Origin: Schlesneria sp. DSM 10557
GTDB lineage: Bacteria > Planctomycetota > Planctomycetia > Planctomycetales > Planctomycetaceae
Direction: 5' to 3'
DNA: 64,000 nucleotides
Assembly: GCF_041860085.1 (NCBI RefSeq)
Contig: NZ_CP124747.1
Coordinates: forward strand, 868,001-932,000
Notes under the pieces: model-generated
The model's database searches: none
What the model saw: the letters and a program-made list of their open reading frames with translations, nothing else
Told to the model about the DNA's origin: nothing
Translations under genes and position numbers: made by a program
Shown here: positions 16,050-24,748 of the stretch, piece by piece
Layout of the letters: each line of letters begins with the position of its first letter
Position numbering within the stretch: the first letter of the stretch is position 1

Positions 16050-17624
16050 CTATTTCTGAGCGGAGGATTCCCTGACGGCTGGGACAGCAATCGCATTTGC
16101 CGTCGAAACGTCGGCCTTGGATGTCGGCTGACGAGGGGGGATCTTGAACTCGTTGTCTCCTTTCAGCAGCCCAAACGTCTTCAGCAACTGCAGACTTGGA
16201 AGAGCCTGCTCCATCGCCGTGCCTGAATCTTCTTGCAGCGATTCGGGCGACAGAATCACGGTGTCAGGAACCTGCAGCTTTCGCAGTGCTGCAGTAACCG
16301 CTTCAATCTCCTTGACCTGGATTTCCCCCAAACCGCGATCTCGGTCGGAAATCGCACCGGCGATTTCGATCTCCTGTTCCCGAGCCTTCGCACCAATCTC
16401 GGCCGCGAGCTTTTCGTTCTCCGCGATCTGCGACTTGACATCGGCGATCTTTTGAAGCGTCTCCTGGAGTTTCTTCTCCACGACGGCGACCAAGGCTTTT
16501 GTCTCGGCTTCGACGCGGAGTGTCTCTTTGATTGTCAGTTCTTTTTCCTGAGTCGTTTCTGCCTGTATTCGTTTCTCGGCCCGGTCTTTTTCCGCAGTCC
16601 ATTGCTCTTCGGCAATCTCACGTTCCCCTTGGGCAACACGCTTGAAGCGTTCCTGCACGTTCTGGATCGTTGCCGCTTTGGACTGTTCCGCCTGGAGATA
16701 GAGCTGCTTTTTGGCACTGAATTTCTTAACGGTCTCTTCGTCGTAGTCTGTGTCGAGAATGGAAAACTGAAGAACCTTCATGCCGTATTGCTCAAGTGCC
16801 GACGGGGACGAGATCACCCCCTTGCCCGTGACGGGATCACGTACGATTTCCGCCGCCATCACCGTCTCGGAAGCAGAGATCGATCTTTCTTCGAGAACAC
16901 TGCCAATGGCCTGTCGACCTGGCTCTACTTTCGCGACAGGGATTTCCGTCGTTCCGCCGATCGCAGGTTCGTTGGACGCCAGACTTTGCTCATTCCCTTT
17001 CTTCATCGCCTTCAGCATGGTCGAGACGCTGGTATTGGTCTTCAGCACCACGGGCTTCATGGCAAACATGCCATCTTTCAATTGTGAGTTGACTTCGTGC
17101 CAGAACTCTCCTTTGCGAGCACTCTGGTTTTCGGTGGAACTCATGATCGGTCCCGTTTGCTGAATCACGTTTCGGACGGCCGATCTCACGGCATTTCTCG
17201 CGTTGGCGACGTTACCCGTAAACTGCCGATGAAACTCTCGCTGCTTCTGAACCAGCGTTTCCATCAACTGAGGATCTGCCTCTTCCGCTTCAGAAGGGCA
17301 GGGGGTTGTTACTCGGACGACCCAAGAAAGATCCGCCGTTCCGCCATCGTTGAACCAGGCTTTGACGGAATCATCACCGGGCGATTCCGGGCGAGAATCT
17401 TTCGTCCCATAAACGCTGATCATGCGGGGATAGGTGGTGATCCGCGCGAAATAGGTCGGGTACCAGCCCGGTCGATTACGAATTTCCACCTGCCCGTTCG
17501 GATATTGCAGCACCTGCCAGTGGTCGGCCTGGTTCTTGGCAAAGAAGGTCGCAAATAACACGAACAGAAACGTGATACTGAATCCAGACACCAGTACGCT
17601 TCGACTGAGAATGTGAGATTTCAT
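16050..17624 (-). CDS. SPFH/band-7 domain protein A
   Basis: The start is placed at ATG 17624 because AAGGA precedes it by 9 bases; 524 residues result. A single N-terminal membrane segment (about 10-30) leads into a region homologous to the next gene upstream: YPNGQVEIRNRPGWYP, WFNDGGTADLSWVVRVTTP and IQQTGPIMSSTENQSARKGEF. A long charged coiled coil (about 305-445, rich in EAE, QEKELTIKE and KQLY motifs) follows, then a short C-terminal tail ending in Ala/Ser. This is the stomatin/prohibitin/flotillin plan: an oligomeric scaffold on the inner membrane. It is the last gene of the operon and lies 210 bp from its paralogue, with a hairpin between them. Confidence 0.82.
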   Translation of the reverse strand: MKSHILSRSVLVSGFSITFLFVLFATFFAKNQADHWQVLQYPNGQVEIRNRPGWYPTYFARITTYPRMISVYGTKDSRPESPGDDSVKAWFNDGGTADLSWVVRVTTPCPSEAEEADPQLMETLVQKQREFHRQFTGNVANARNAVRSAVRNVIQQTGPIMSSTENQSARKGEFWHEVNSQLKDGMFAMKPVVLKTNTSVSTMLKAMKKGNEQSLASNEPAIGGTTEIPVAKVEPGRQAIGSVLEERSISASETVMAAEIVRDPVTGKGVISSPSALEQYGMKVLQFSILDTDYDEETVKKFSAKKQLYLQAEQSKAATIQNVQERFKRVAQGEREIAEEQWTAEKDRAEKRIQAETTQEKELTIKETLRVEAETKALVAVVEKKLQETLQKIADVKSQIAENEKLAAEIGAKAREQEIEIAGAISDRDRGLGEIQVKEIEAVTAALRKLQVPDTVILSPESLQEDSGTAMEQALPSLQLLKTFGLLKGDNEFKIPPRQPTSKADVSTANAIAVPAVRESSAQK

Positions 17625-17769
17625 CGCCGTAATTCCTTCGTGAGAAGCCCATTCAGTAATGCGCAACGGTTGACGCTGTCCGTCCGTCTGCTGACTTCAA
17701 TGTCCCGATGGCAAAACATGCTGCCAGCACATCGCCTGTCGAGAGTCTGTCTGACGGAGTTGATTACTC

Positions 17770-17803
17770 GATGACGATCCGGGCACTTACCCGGATCGTC
17801 ATC
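17770..17803 (-). promoter_or_regulatory. Stem-loop between the two SPFH genes
   Basis: A perfect 14-bp inverted repeat (gatgacgatccggg / cccggatcgtcatc, loop cactta) lies 31 bp after the stop of SPFH gene B and about 145 bp before the start of gene A. It has no T-tract on either strand, so it may be an mRNA-processing or stabilising element or a leaky terminator that sets the ratio of the two proteins. Confidence 0.5.
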
Positions 17804-17834
17804 GCCAGCGAGCGGTTGACTCGGAAGCACCACC

Positions 17835-19196
17835 TCAGGGCCCCTTGCGTCCCTCTGTTTTTAATTGCTGAAGCATGATGAGGTTCATCAGTGTCTCATT
17901 TGTCGAAGACCCAGCTCCGCCAGGGCGTGATTTGCTATCCCCCAGAATGACTGTCCGCGGCGAGGGTATTTCTGCGATCGATTTCGCAATCGCCGCATTC
18001 CTCTGCATCCGCATTTCCGCCAGCATCTGTTCCCGTTCTGACAGGGCTCCCCCCTGATCCAGTTTGGCCCGCGTCGCTTCGCTCGAGGAAATCAGGGACT
18101 TTGCTTCGGCTTCCGCAATCTTGACGGCGATCTTGGATGTCTCGAGTTCGGTCATCACCTGTTTCAGCTTTTCCCCGGCGACTGCCACGGCCTGTTCTGC
18201 CACAGTGATCTGTTCGCGTTGATTGATCTCTTTCACGTCCAGATCTTTCTGGGCACTGACCAGGATCCCTTTCTTGGTCTTCTGCTGTTCGGCTTCGACG
18301 TTCGCAACGGCAAGCCGTCCTTTCTCGACGACTTCCTGCAGTTTCTGGTGTTCTTTTTCAACCCCCGCCTTGGCCTCTTCTGCCAACTGATATGAGTTTC
18401 GTTTGGCGTTGATCTGCGTCACGGTGTCGGGATCGTAGATCGTGTCGGTCTGGTTGTACTGGACAACGGTGATACCGTACTCCGTCAGCGGAGAGACAGC
18501 GGCGAGAACAGGTTGGCCTTGGGCATCCCGCTTGATTCGCGTCAGATACTGGACATCCTGATCGTCGCCGAACCCGTCAATTTTCTCTCCACGCTCAATC
18601 TTCTGCTTCACCCTTTCCATCGTGTAGAGGCCTTTGCTCAACTGGTCGGAAACGACCTGGTAGAACTCCGCTTTGCGTTGGGACTGGTGCTCTGAACCTG
18701 ACATCAATGGCCCGGTATTCTTCAGACAGTTGATCAGGTGGTGACCGATCGCTTCCCGAATTGCCGCTTCACCCCCCTCACCGAAATGCCGGTGCAATTG
18801 GATGCGTTTCTCTCGCGTGACAGGCATCTGAAACTTGAGGTGATTGGACATGAATCCCCAGCCACCGTCATTGAAAGTCACACGAACGGACGTGTCGACA
18901 TGCCGGGACGATTCCTTGCTCATCGGATCACCGGACTTCGAAAGATAAGTGTCGACATAGCGGGGATAAGTAAAGACCTGCCCGAATGCCTGACTGTGAA
19001 AACCCGTGGTGTCGATGACCGAGATATCCCCATTGGGGAACTCGACAATCTGATAATGCTCTTCGTTGTTCCATTGGATGACCAGCGGGATACAAATCAA
19101 CATGATCAAGACTCCCAGCGTCGCTGCCAGGTAGGGTAGCCCAGCCTGTGCGAAGTCGAACCAGGAACGAGTTTGGTTCGCCAGCGGAAATTCCAT
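17835..19196 (-). CDS. SPFH/band-7 domain protein B
   Basis: Two starts are possible: ATG 19208, whose first base is the last base of the preceding stop codon, and ATG 19196, which has GGAGAA just upstream; I prefer the second, giving 453 residues. A membrane segment lies at about 20-42. The SPFH region carries FPNGDISVIDTTGFHSQAFG, VRVTFNDGGWGFMSNHLKF and LKNTGPLMSGSEHQSQRKAEF, matching protein A at each block. An alpha-helical coiled coil (about 265-385) contains VEKEHQKLQEVVEKGRL and AEAKSLISSSEATRAKL. The C-terminus is short (LQQLKTEGRKGP). It probably forms hetero-oligomers with protein A; that is inference from the paralogy and the shared operon. Confidence 0.82.
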   Translation of the reverse strand: MEFPLANQTRSWFDFAQAGLPYLAATLGVLIMLICIPLVIQWNNEEHYQIVEFPNGDISVIDTTGFHSQAFGQVFTYPRYVDTYLSKSGDPMSKESSRHVDTSVRVTFNDGGWGFMSNHLKFQMPVTREKRIQLHRHFGEGGEAAIREAIGHHLINCLKNTGPLMSGSEHQSQRKAEFYQVVSDQLSKGLYTMERVKQKIERGEKIDGFGDDQDVQYLTRIKRDAQGQPVLAAVSPLTEYGITVVQYNQTDTIYDPDTVTQINAKRNSYQLAEEAKAGVEKEHQKLQEVVEKGRLAVANVEAEQQKTKKGILVSAQKDLDVKEINQREQITVAEQAVAVAGEKLKQVMTELETSKIAVKIAEAEAKSLISSSEATRAKLDQGGALSEREQMLAEMRMQRNAAIAKSIAEIPSPRTVILGDSKSRPGGAGSSTNETLMNLIMLQQLKTEGRKGP

Positions 19197-19207
19197 GATG
19201 TTCTCCA

Positions 19208-19549
19208 TTAGGACTGCGATTCGGGTGCGGACGGAGCTGAAGGGAGGGAGGGATGCGAACCGGTGAGCGCCAGCTCGATCCGTTCTCTCATAAGTTGATC
19301 CAGATCGGGATCGAGGAGGTGATTCGCGAGTCGGGCCTTAGCCAGCTCGAACGCCCAGAGAGCATTTTCGGGAGTGGTGTCACCGAACAGGTCAGAGACG
19401 AACCGTTGAAGAGAGGGGCTGCGACGAAAGTAGCGAAGCATCATCAGCCAAAGGACAATGACCAGCAGTACGATCAGAGCCATGAGATGGGGAGGGAGGG
19501 ACCGGAGCACTGTCGAGTTCCTGGAATGGCACTTTTGCGTGATGTGCAA
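19208..19549 (-). CDS. Small single-pass membrane protein leading the SPFH operon
   Basis: At most 113 residues from a TTG; an in-frame ATG at 19483 would give 91 residues starting right at the membrane segment (MALIVLLVIVLWLMMLRYFR). Neither start has a good ribosome binding site. After the membrane segment comes a soluble helical part (FVSDLFGDTTPENALWAFEL and ARLANHLLDPDLDQLMRERI) and a Ser/Pro-rich tail. Its stop codon overlaps an ATG of SPFH gene B by one base (TAATG), which signals translational coupling. I do not recognise the family. Context says it works with the two SPFH proteins. Confidence 0.65.
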   Translation of the reverse strand: MHITQKCHSRNSTVLRSLPPHLMALIVLLVIVLWLMMLRYFRRSPSLQRFVSDLFGDTTPENALWAFELAKARLANHLLDPDLDQLMRERIELALTGSHPSLPSAPSAPESQS

Positions 19550-19829
19550 CTGCAGGATGCTGAACGGACACTTTGCGTTTCTGGCTCACAGAAAAATGCG
19601 CCAGAACGGAATTTCGCTTTACTAAGATTCTCGCGGTAAATGGCTCTACTACAGGGCTTCACATTACATTATTGCAAGGAGCAGCCAAGCTGTCGAAATT
19701 GTTAACTTCCTGCATTAGTCCTCATCCTCTATTGGGGAGCACAATCGAGAGGAGAAGGGCAGGAGATTCGGGACGTGCTGAGTCTTTTCTGACGCCACGC
19801 GCGGGTCGAGGTACTGCCCTCCTGTGAAG

Positions 19830-21680
19830 TTAAACACGGAACTTCGAGACCAGTTCACGCAGCGTATGGGCCTGGGCTCCCATTTCTTCCGCGCTCGCCG
19901 CCATCTCTTCTGCGGCGGTCGCTGTTGATTCACTCGTTTGCGAAACGGCCAGGATCGCCCCTTTGACTTCCACGGCACTTTGAGCCTGGGTTTCTGTCGA
20001 ATCGGCAATCCGCGCGATCCCTGACGCCGTTCGATCAACGGCACTCACGATCAGTTTCAGTGAGTCACCAACTTTACCTGATAATTCCGCCCCTTCGACC
20101 ACACGTCGCGACGAGGCTTTAATCAGTTCCGTGATTTCTTTCGTCGCACCGCTGGAGCGTTCCGCCAACTTGCGAACTTCGTCAGCGACGACGGCAAACC
20201 CCAGTCCATGTTCTCCCGCACGTGCCGCCTCAATTGCCGCGTTCAGGGCGAGCAAGTTCGTCTGGCTGGCAATCTCGCTAATGACCTGGATGATATCATT
20301 GATCTGCTCACTCGATTTCTGAATCAACTGCATCGAGTTCACTGCCTCGGTCACGGTCACTCCGCCGGCCTTGGCCAGTGCGACAGTTTCCTCGGCCTGC
20401 GTTTTGGATTCGGCTGCGTTTTTCGAGATGGTTTCGATCGATTCGACGAGTTGTGCCACCGCCGCAGTCATCTCTTCGGCCGAGGCAGCCTGAGTCTGTG
20501 CCCCTTCGCTGAGATTGGAACTGCTTTCCGCGATTGTCCGGGCACTCTGATTCTGCTGATCTGCCGCTTCGACGACTTCGGCAATCACATTCCGCAAATC
20601 TGCGAGCATCTGCTGCAATCCCGCAGAAAGCCGCCCCATTTCATCATCACCTTGAATTCCGCTTTCGCGCGTCAGGTCGCCTTGCGCGGCCGCCGTGACG
20701 ACTTGCAACAGCGAATTAACTTTCCGTTCGAGTTCGAGCTTCGCGTCGTTCTGCTGCTGCTGAAGCAGTTGTTCGCGTTCCTTCGCACGGGCCTGCTCAA
20801 TCGCTGACGCGGTCACGTCCGCAGCGATTTTGAGTACCTTGATCGGACGTCCCTTGGGATCCAGGATGGGATTGTAAGTGGCCTGAATCCAGATCTCGCG
20901 ATTTCCTTTCGCGATTCGTTTGTACTGAGCCGCGGTAAACTCGCCTCGATTGAGGCTTTCCCAGAATTCCCGATAGGCGGGGCTGTGCCGGAACGCCTCT
21001 TCAACGAACATCCGATGATGCCGCCCTCGAATTTCATCCAGCGTGTAGCCGACGATTTTGAGGAAGTTTTCATTGGCGGTGATGATCGTGCCGTCCATTT
21101 CAAACTCAACCATCGCCTGCGATTTGCTAAGAGCGTTGGTGATACCGATCTTTTCTGTGTACTCAAGTGTTTTCTTCGTCACATCGGTCGCGAACTTGGT
21201 AACGCCGACCAGTTTTCCACTGTTGTTTCTGATCGGGGTGTACGTTGCCTGCAACCAGACTTCGGTTCCGCCTTTGGTGAGACGGCGAAAATGGCCAGCT
21301 TGAAACTCGCCACGCCGCAGGGCGTTCCAGAATTCTCGATATTCGGCGCTGTCGCGAGTCTCCTCGTCGACGAAGATGCGGTGATTTCGGCCCTGGATTT
21401 CGTCGAATTGATACCCCATCACGCTCAGGAACAGAGGATTCGCCGACAGGATCGTGCCCTCCAGATCAAACTCGATCATGGCCTGAGCGCGGATCAGCGC
21501 CTCAGCGATAGCCGCCTTTTGCTCCTGCTCCGCCTTGCGCACTGTGGCCGCTGAGGCGGATCTTGGCACAGGGGTTGCGCGGTTCGGGCGATCTGTCGTG
21601 GCCACACGTCTCTCCGTCTGACTATATCCGGGCGAACTATTAAACTGGCCACCAGAATCGGTGGTGCTCCCAGGAATCAA
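19830..21680 (-). CDS. Soluble methyl-accepting chemotaxis-type receptor with two PAS domains
   Basis: 616 residues with no membrane segment. Two PAS domains (about 60-170 and 182-292), each with [34 protein letters not shown] motifs and a PAC segment, resemble one another closely. A short coiled coil and a HAMP-like stretch (about 315-370, [18 protein letters not shown]) lead to the MCP signalling domain; the hairpin tip, with [19 protein letters not shown] and [15 protein letters not shown], is at about 472-510. The PAS-PAS-MCP plan matches BdlA- or Aer2-type cytoplasmic sensors, probably with haem, flavin or redox input. No che gene or flagellar gene lies nearby. Transcribed leftward, 280 bp before the SPFH operon. 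Confidence 0.88.
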   Translation of the reverse strand: MIPGSTTDSGGQFNSSPGYSQTERRVATTDRPNRATPVPRSASAATVRKAEQEQKAAIAEALIRAQAMIEFDLEGTILSANPLFLSVMGYQFDEIQGRNHRIFVDEETRDSAEYREFWNALRRGEFQAGHFRRLTKGGTEVWLQATYTPIRNNSGKLVGVTKFATDVTKKTLEYTEKIGITNALSKSQAMVEFEMDGTIITANENFLKIVGYTLDEIRGRHHRMFVEEAFRHSPAYREFWESLNRGEFTAAQYKRIAKGNREIWIQATYNPILDPKGRPIKVLKIAADVTASAIEQARAKEREQLLQQQQNDAKLELERKVNSLLQVVTAAAQGDLTRESGIQGDDEMGRLSAGLQQMLADLRNVIAEVVEAADQQNQSARTIAESSSNLSEGAQTQAASAEEMTAAVAQLVESIETISKNAAESKTQAEETVALAKAGGVTVTEAVNSMQLIQKSSEQINDIIQVISEIASQTNLLALNAAIEAARAGEHGLGFAVVADEVRKLAERSSGATKEITELIKASSRRVVEGAELSGKVGDSLKLIVSAVDRTASGIARIADSTETQAQSAVEVKGAILAVSQTSESTATAAEEMAASAEEMGAQAHTLRELVSKFRV

Positions 21681-22016
21681 TAGGTGCTCACCTACTAATT
21701 GATCCAGAATTCCAACCCTACCTCAAAAATACTTGATTGCAAGAAGTATGTGGCGGGACGAATCGCAATCCAGGGTGTCTGCGCAGGTTATGTGGAAGTG
21801 AATCCAGCCCGATGCATGTCGTTCCCGAGCGGATGGAAATCCACAACATTCGACTCAGACGAGTTTTACGCTTCTTACGGAACTCATTCTGCGAAGTGCA
21901 GCAAGCCCGGACGAGGGTAGGGCAGCCGTTCCCCATGAGGCCGAAATGCATTCCCCGGTACGTCAGTTGAGTCTGCAACAGACCACTTGAATTAACTTCC
22001 GGCAGCGTGGCCATAA
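21681..22016. other. Intergenic region, 3' exon side of the intron
   Basis: 336 bp between the start of the chemoreceptor gene and the 3' end of the group II intron. Read leftward, the first bases (TTATGG) are the continuation of the DUF1579 terminator T-tract interrupted by the intron. No frame here looks like a gene. Confidence 0.5.
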
Positions 22017-22086
22017 ATCGGGTAGGAGGAGGGGTTACCCCCTCCGTCCTCCCACACCACCGGACGTACTCATCGTATCCGGCGGT
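22017..22086 (-). other. Group II intron domains V and VI
   Basis: Domain V lies at 22056-22086: a 9-bp lower stem (ACCGCCGGA / TCCGGTGGT) with the catalytic CGC triad seen in IIC introns, a 2-base CG bulge, and an apical stem that is short (3 bp, 5-base loop) compared with the usual 5 bp and GNRA loop. Domain VI (22020-22053) folds GGG-AGGA-C-GGAGGGG against CCCC-TCC-TCCT-A-CCC, leaving one unpaired A at 22023. Confidence 0.75.
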
Positions 22087-22088
22087 TT

Positions 22089-23507
22089 CTAAGATGGTTG
22101 TAAATCGGCGTGCCTTTGGGTCAGGAAGACGAGGCCGAGACGATGGAACCAGTCGATGGACATGGCATGTTGAGCGGGAGGGCTACCCGCCATGCGCCAC
22201 CATCCTTTCCCCGAGTTAGCCAGAATCCACGCGAGGTACCGGGGTACTCCGCACGAGATCAGGAAGTCGGAGATCGGTTTCGCACGTTTCCGCTGTTTGA
22301 GTTGAACGCAGCGCAGACGATGTCGAATCCATTCATCCAGACGTTCGAGGTGAGACCGACATTGGGCATGTCGGTAGTATGTCACCCATCCGGTCAAGAA
22401 CGAGTTGAGTTCGGTCACCATCCGTCGGAGGCTGACGCCTCGATTGCGTTTCGTCAGTTCACGCACCTTCTGCCGTGCCCGTGCGAGACTCTGAGGGGCG
22501 ACCCCCAGCTTCCCGCCCGGGAGCAGACGGTGGCCCAGGAATTTCCGGTCCAGGATGTACGCTGCTGCGGATTTATCGCGGTTAACCCGCAATCGCAGAT
22601 GCGTTTCCAGGAATGTCGTGAGCGAGGCCAGCACGCGTTCTCCCGCTGCTTTTGTCCGCACGTAAATGTTGCAGTCATCGGCATAGCGACAGAACTTGTG
22701 CCCGCGACGCTCCAGTTCCCGGTCGAGATCGTCCAGTAACAAGTTCGCCAGCAGTGGTGACAAGGGACCGCCTTGCGGCGTCCCTTCTTGACGTGCAAGG
22801 CAGGCACCGTCTTGCATCAGCCCCGCTTCCAGGAACCGGCGAATGATGCGAAGCAGACGCTTATCAGGCACGCGTCGCGCCAGACGTCCCATCAGAATGT
22901 CGTGGTTGACCCTGTCGAAGAACTTCTCCAGGTCCATATCCACGACGATGAGACGTCCTTCGGCCACGTATTGCTGAGCCGCGGCCAAGGCCTGGTGGGC
23001 ACTGCGACCGGGGCGGAACCCGTAGCTGGAGTTCGAGAACGTCGGATCAAATAGCGGTTCGAGAACCTGCAGAATCGCTTGCTGTACGAGTCGGTCGACA
23101 ACCGTCGGAATGCCCAATTGTCGCATTCCACCTCCCGGCTTCGGAATTTGCACTCCACGCACCGGTTGGGGCTGGTATCGTCCTTCCAGAAGCGAGGCGA
23201 TCAGCGTGTCCTTGTGAGTCGCAATCCAGGCGGCCAAATCGTCGAGGGTCATCCCATCGACGCCTGGGGCACCCTTGTTCGCTTTCACTTTGCGATAGGC
23301 TCGATTGAGATTGTCTCGGTCACAAATCCTTTCCATCAGGTTGTCGGTCAAGGCGCGTGTCTGGTCTGACGCCGCGAGAGTTTGTGACTCCTCGAACCGG
23401 GCAGATTGGATGCTGTCCGCACCGCCCTGGTCGTGGCGCAGCGGTTCCCCGTCAGCTCCGAAGAGTCGCCGTTGATACCAACTGCCTTCCTGTCGCTCCG
23501 CTCTCAT
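22089..23507 (-). CDS. ltrA: Group II intron reverse transcriptase/maturase, class C
   Basis: Up to 472 residues; the true start may be internal, since conserved sequence begins near residue 55. It has the finger-palm RT motifs NKGAPGVDGMTLDDL, RQLGIPTVVDRLVQQAI, YGFRPGRSAHQAL, QGGPLSPLLANL and CRYADDCNIYV; the catalytic YADD is at 275-278. The maturase (X) domain spans about 340-460 (SFLTGWVTYYRHAQCRSHL, LRCVQLKQRKR). No HNH endonuclease follows, which fits class C enzymes that insert at terminators or into single-stranded DNA. It promotes splicing and reverse splicing of its own intron. A homologue of LtrA by function, though of a different class. Confidence 0.92.
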   Translation of the reverse strand: MRAERQEGSWYQRRLFGADGEPLRHDQGGADSIQSARFEESQTLAASDQTRALTDNLMERICDRDNLNRAYRKVKANKGAPGVDGMTLDDLAAWIATHKDTLIASLLEGRYQPQPVRGVQIPKPGGGMRQLGIPTVVDRLVQQAILQVLEPLFDPTFSNSSYGFRPGRSAHQALAAAQQYVAEGRLIVVDMDLEKFFDRVNHDILMGRLARRVPDKRLLRIIRRFLEAGLMQDGACLARQEGTPQGGPLSPLLANLLLDDLDRELERRGHKFCRYADDCNIYVRTKAAGERVLASLTTFLETHLRLRVNRDKSAAAYILDRKFLGHRLLPGGKLGVAPQSLARARQKVRELTKRNRGVSLRRMVTELNSFLTGWVTYYRHAQCRSHLERLDEWIRHRLRCVQLKQRKRAKPISDFLISCGVPRYLAWILANSGKGWWRMAGSPPAQHAMSIDWFHRLGLVFLTQRHADLQPS

Positions 23508-23949
23508 CGAGTCGTCTCAGGCGTACCCTGCATCTTAGATTCGGTCCTTCGCCGGTGAGTAAGTCATGACCAACATGTCTGACGATGCACCCCAACTACT
23601 ACGACCTCGGCTGACTTCTCTCCACGCGTCTGACGGTGTTGCCACCGACATAGCCGGATCGACCGGCACGAAGAGAGATCTCCCTGGGTAAGTTGTGCTT
23701 CTTTCCCTTGGGCCTCGCTGGATTTACCGGCGTGAGTGTCCGGATGAGCATTGGGCATCCCCGTCCATTGCCGGGTTACCCCACCACGTCGGCCTTGTAT
23801 CCAGTTTCTGTTCGTCGAGTCCAAGTTTCGCTTTCGGCTCCCTTCAGATCCCGCCTCGCGGCGGGCACCCTGTCCTACAGCTCACGGTTCCGGTCATCAC
23901 GGCCCGTAGAGAACTTGCATCTCCGAGAAACACAACATGCCAGGCGCAC

Positions 23950-23989
23950 AGAGCATTTGCCGTTGGGGAATTTCTCCAACGGCAAATGC
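23950..23989 (-). terminator. Terminator of the DUF1579 gene, split by the intron
   Basis: A perfect 14-bp stem (gcatttgccgttgg / ccaacggcaaatgc, 9-base loop) begins 50 bp beyond the DUF1579 stop. On the minus strand the stem is followed by TCT and then the intron. Joining the exons gives TCTTTATGG, so the intron sits inside the T-tract. Confidence 0.82.
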
Positions 23990-24039
23990 AAGTCCGCCTG
24001 AACAGACTCATAAAGTGGTAGTCTCAAGGTCTGGTGAGA

Positions 24040-24525
24040 CTACTTAAGGCGTCGATAGTGGGAGGTCATGAAGTGTTTCCAGGTTCCGCTCTCCTCCATG
24101 ACTTGCGACGAAAGAATGCGATGATCGGCGTCGACGATCTTGATTGTGTCCTGATACCGACAGAGTTTTCCGTCGCCTGAGAACCCGGGCCCCTCAGAAT
24201 CGAGAACCAGCACAGTTCCGGAATCGTCCAGTGTACCGTTGTACGGCCACAGGTGGGTCATGACCGATGCGATGAACGTTCCCACGAACCTTTGGGTTGC
24301 AGGATCAAATCCCAGTGTCGTGATCATATTACATTCCTCCCCTTCGGGAGATTTGCTCGCCCCTTCCCCGACGGTCCAGAGCCCACCCAGAGAACGAACG
24401 ACTTCAGTCCCGGTATTTCTGACAGGGGGCTGTCCCGGGCCGCCATCGCACTCCGCCTCCCATGTCCAGGTTCCGACGAGTTGCTGCAGCCATTCGTGTT
24501 CTTTGAGCGGTTTTGGAATTTCCAT
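24040..24525 (-). CDS. DUF1579 domain protein
   Basis: The ATG at 24525, with AGGA 6 bases upstream, gives 161 residues beginning MEIPKPLKEHEWLQQLVGTW; a frame that opens 99 bases earlier has no conserved sequence. The family pattern is clear: VGTWTWEAE, RSLGGLWTVGEG, TTLGFDPATQRFVGTFIAS, WPYNGTLDDSGTVLVLDSEG and DTIKIVDADHRILSS. DUF1579 proteins are small beta-barrels of unknown function, abundant in planctomycetes and often found as many paralogues. No signal peptide is present. It precedes a terminator now occupied by the group II intron; since the insertion is after the stem, expression of the gene should be little affected. Confidence 0.82.
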   Translation of the reverse strand: MEIPKPLKEHEWLQQLVGTWTWEAECDGGPGQPPVRNTGTEVVRSLGGLWTVGEGASKSPEGEECNMITTLGFDPATQRFVGTFIASVMTHLWPYNGTLDDSGTVLVLDSEGPGFSGDGKLCRYQDTIKIVDADHRILSSQVMEESGTWKHFMTSHYRRLK

Positions 24526-24748
24526 GGTTTTTCCTACTGTAAGGACGGTCGACTCGAGTTGAGGCCCGCTTTGAGAAGCAGGCGAGCGACACCGACTCAT
24601 TTCCCGGACTGGCCATGATCCCACTGACAGAGTTCGGTTGGACCATCAGCACAGCGGTCAAGAGAGGATGTCGTCCCCTGACTTCAAAAATTGAGGATTC
24701 AACCCTTAGTCGAAACGGCCAAAGGTGAATCGACAACGTTTTTGAAAA

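Larger units (their letters stand above)
22017..23949 (-). mobile_element. Complete group IIC intron (1933 bp)
   Basis: Read on the minus strand, the element starts with GTGCG (consensus GUGYG) at 23949 and ends with AT (consensus AY) at 22017. It holds about 440 bp of 5' ribozyme domains, a reverse transcriptase/maturase gene in the domain IV position, and domains V and VI at the 3' end. The bulged branch-point A of domain VI is at 22023, the seventh base from the end, as expected. The insertion point is 3 bases after a perfect 14-bp terminator stem, the target preference known for class C introns. Boundaries are therefore visible to the base. There are no signs of truncation, so it may be active. 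Confidence 0.88.

Noticed and set aside
16233-17087. 284-codon plus-strand frame across SPFH gene A
   Set aside because: It is antisense to a clear gene; its Leu/Arg/Phe-rich composition is what the reverse of a charged coiled coil gives.
16050-19196. Naming the two SPFH genes hflK and hflC
   Set aside because: The order is similar but I cannot see HflK/HflC signature sequence, and no hflX or ftsH is adjacent.
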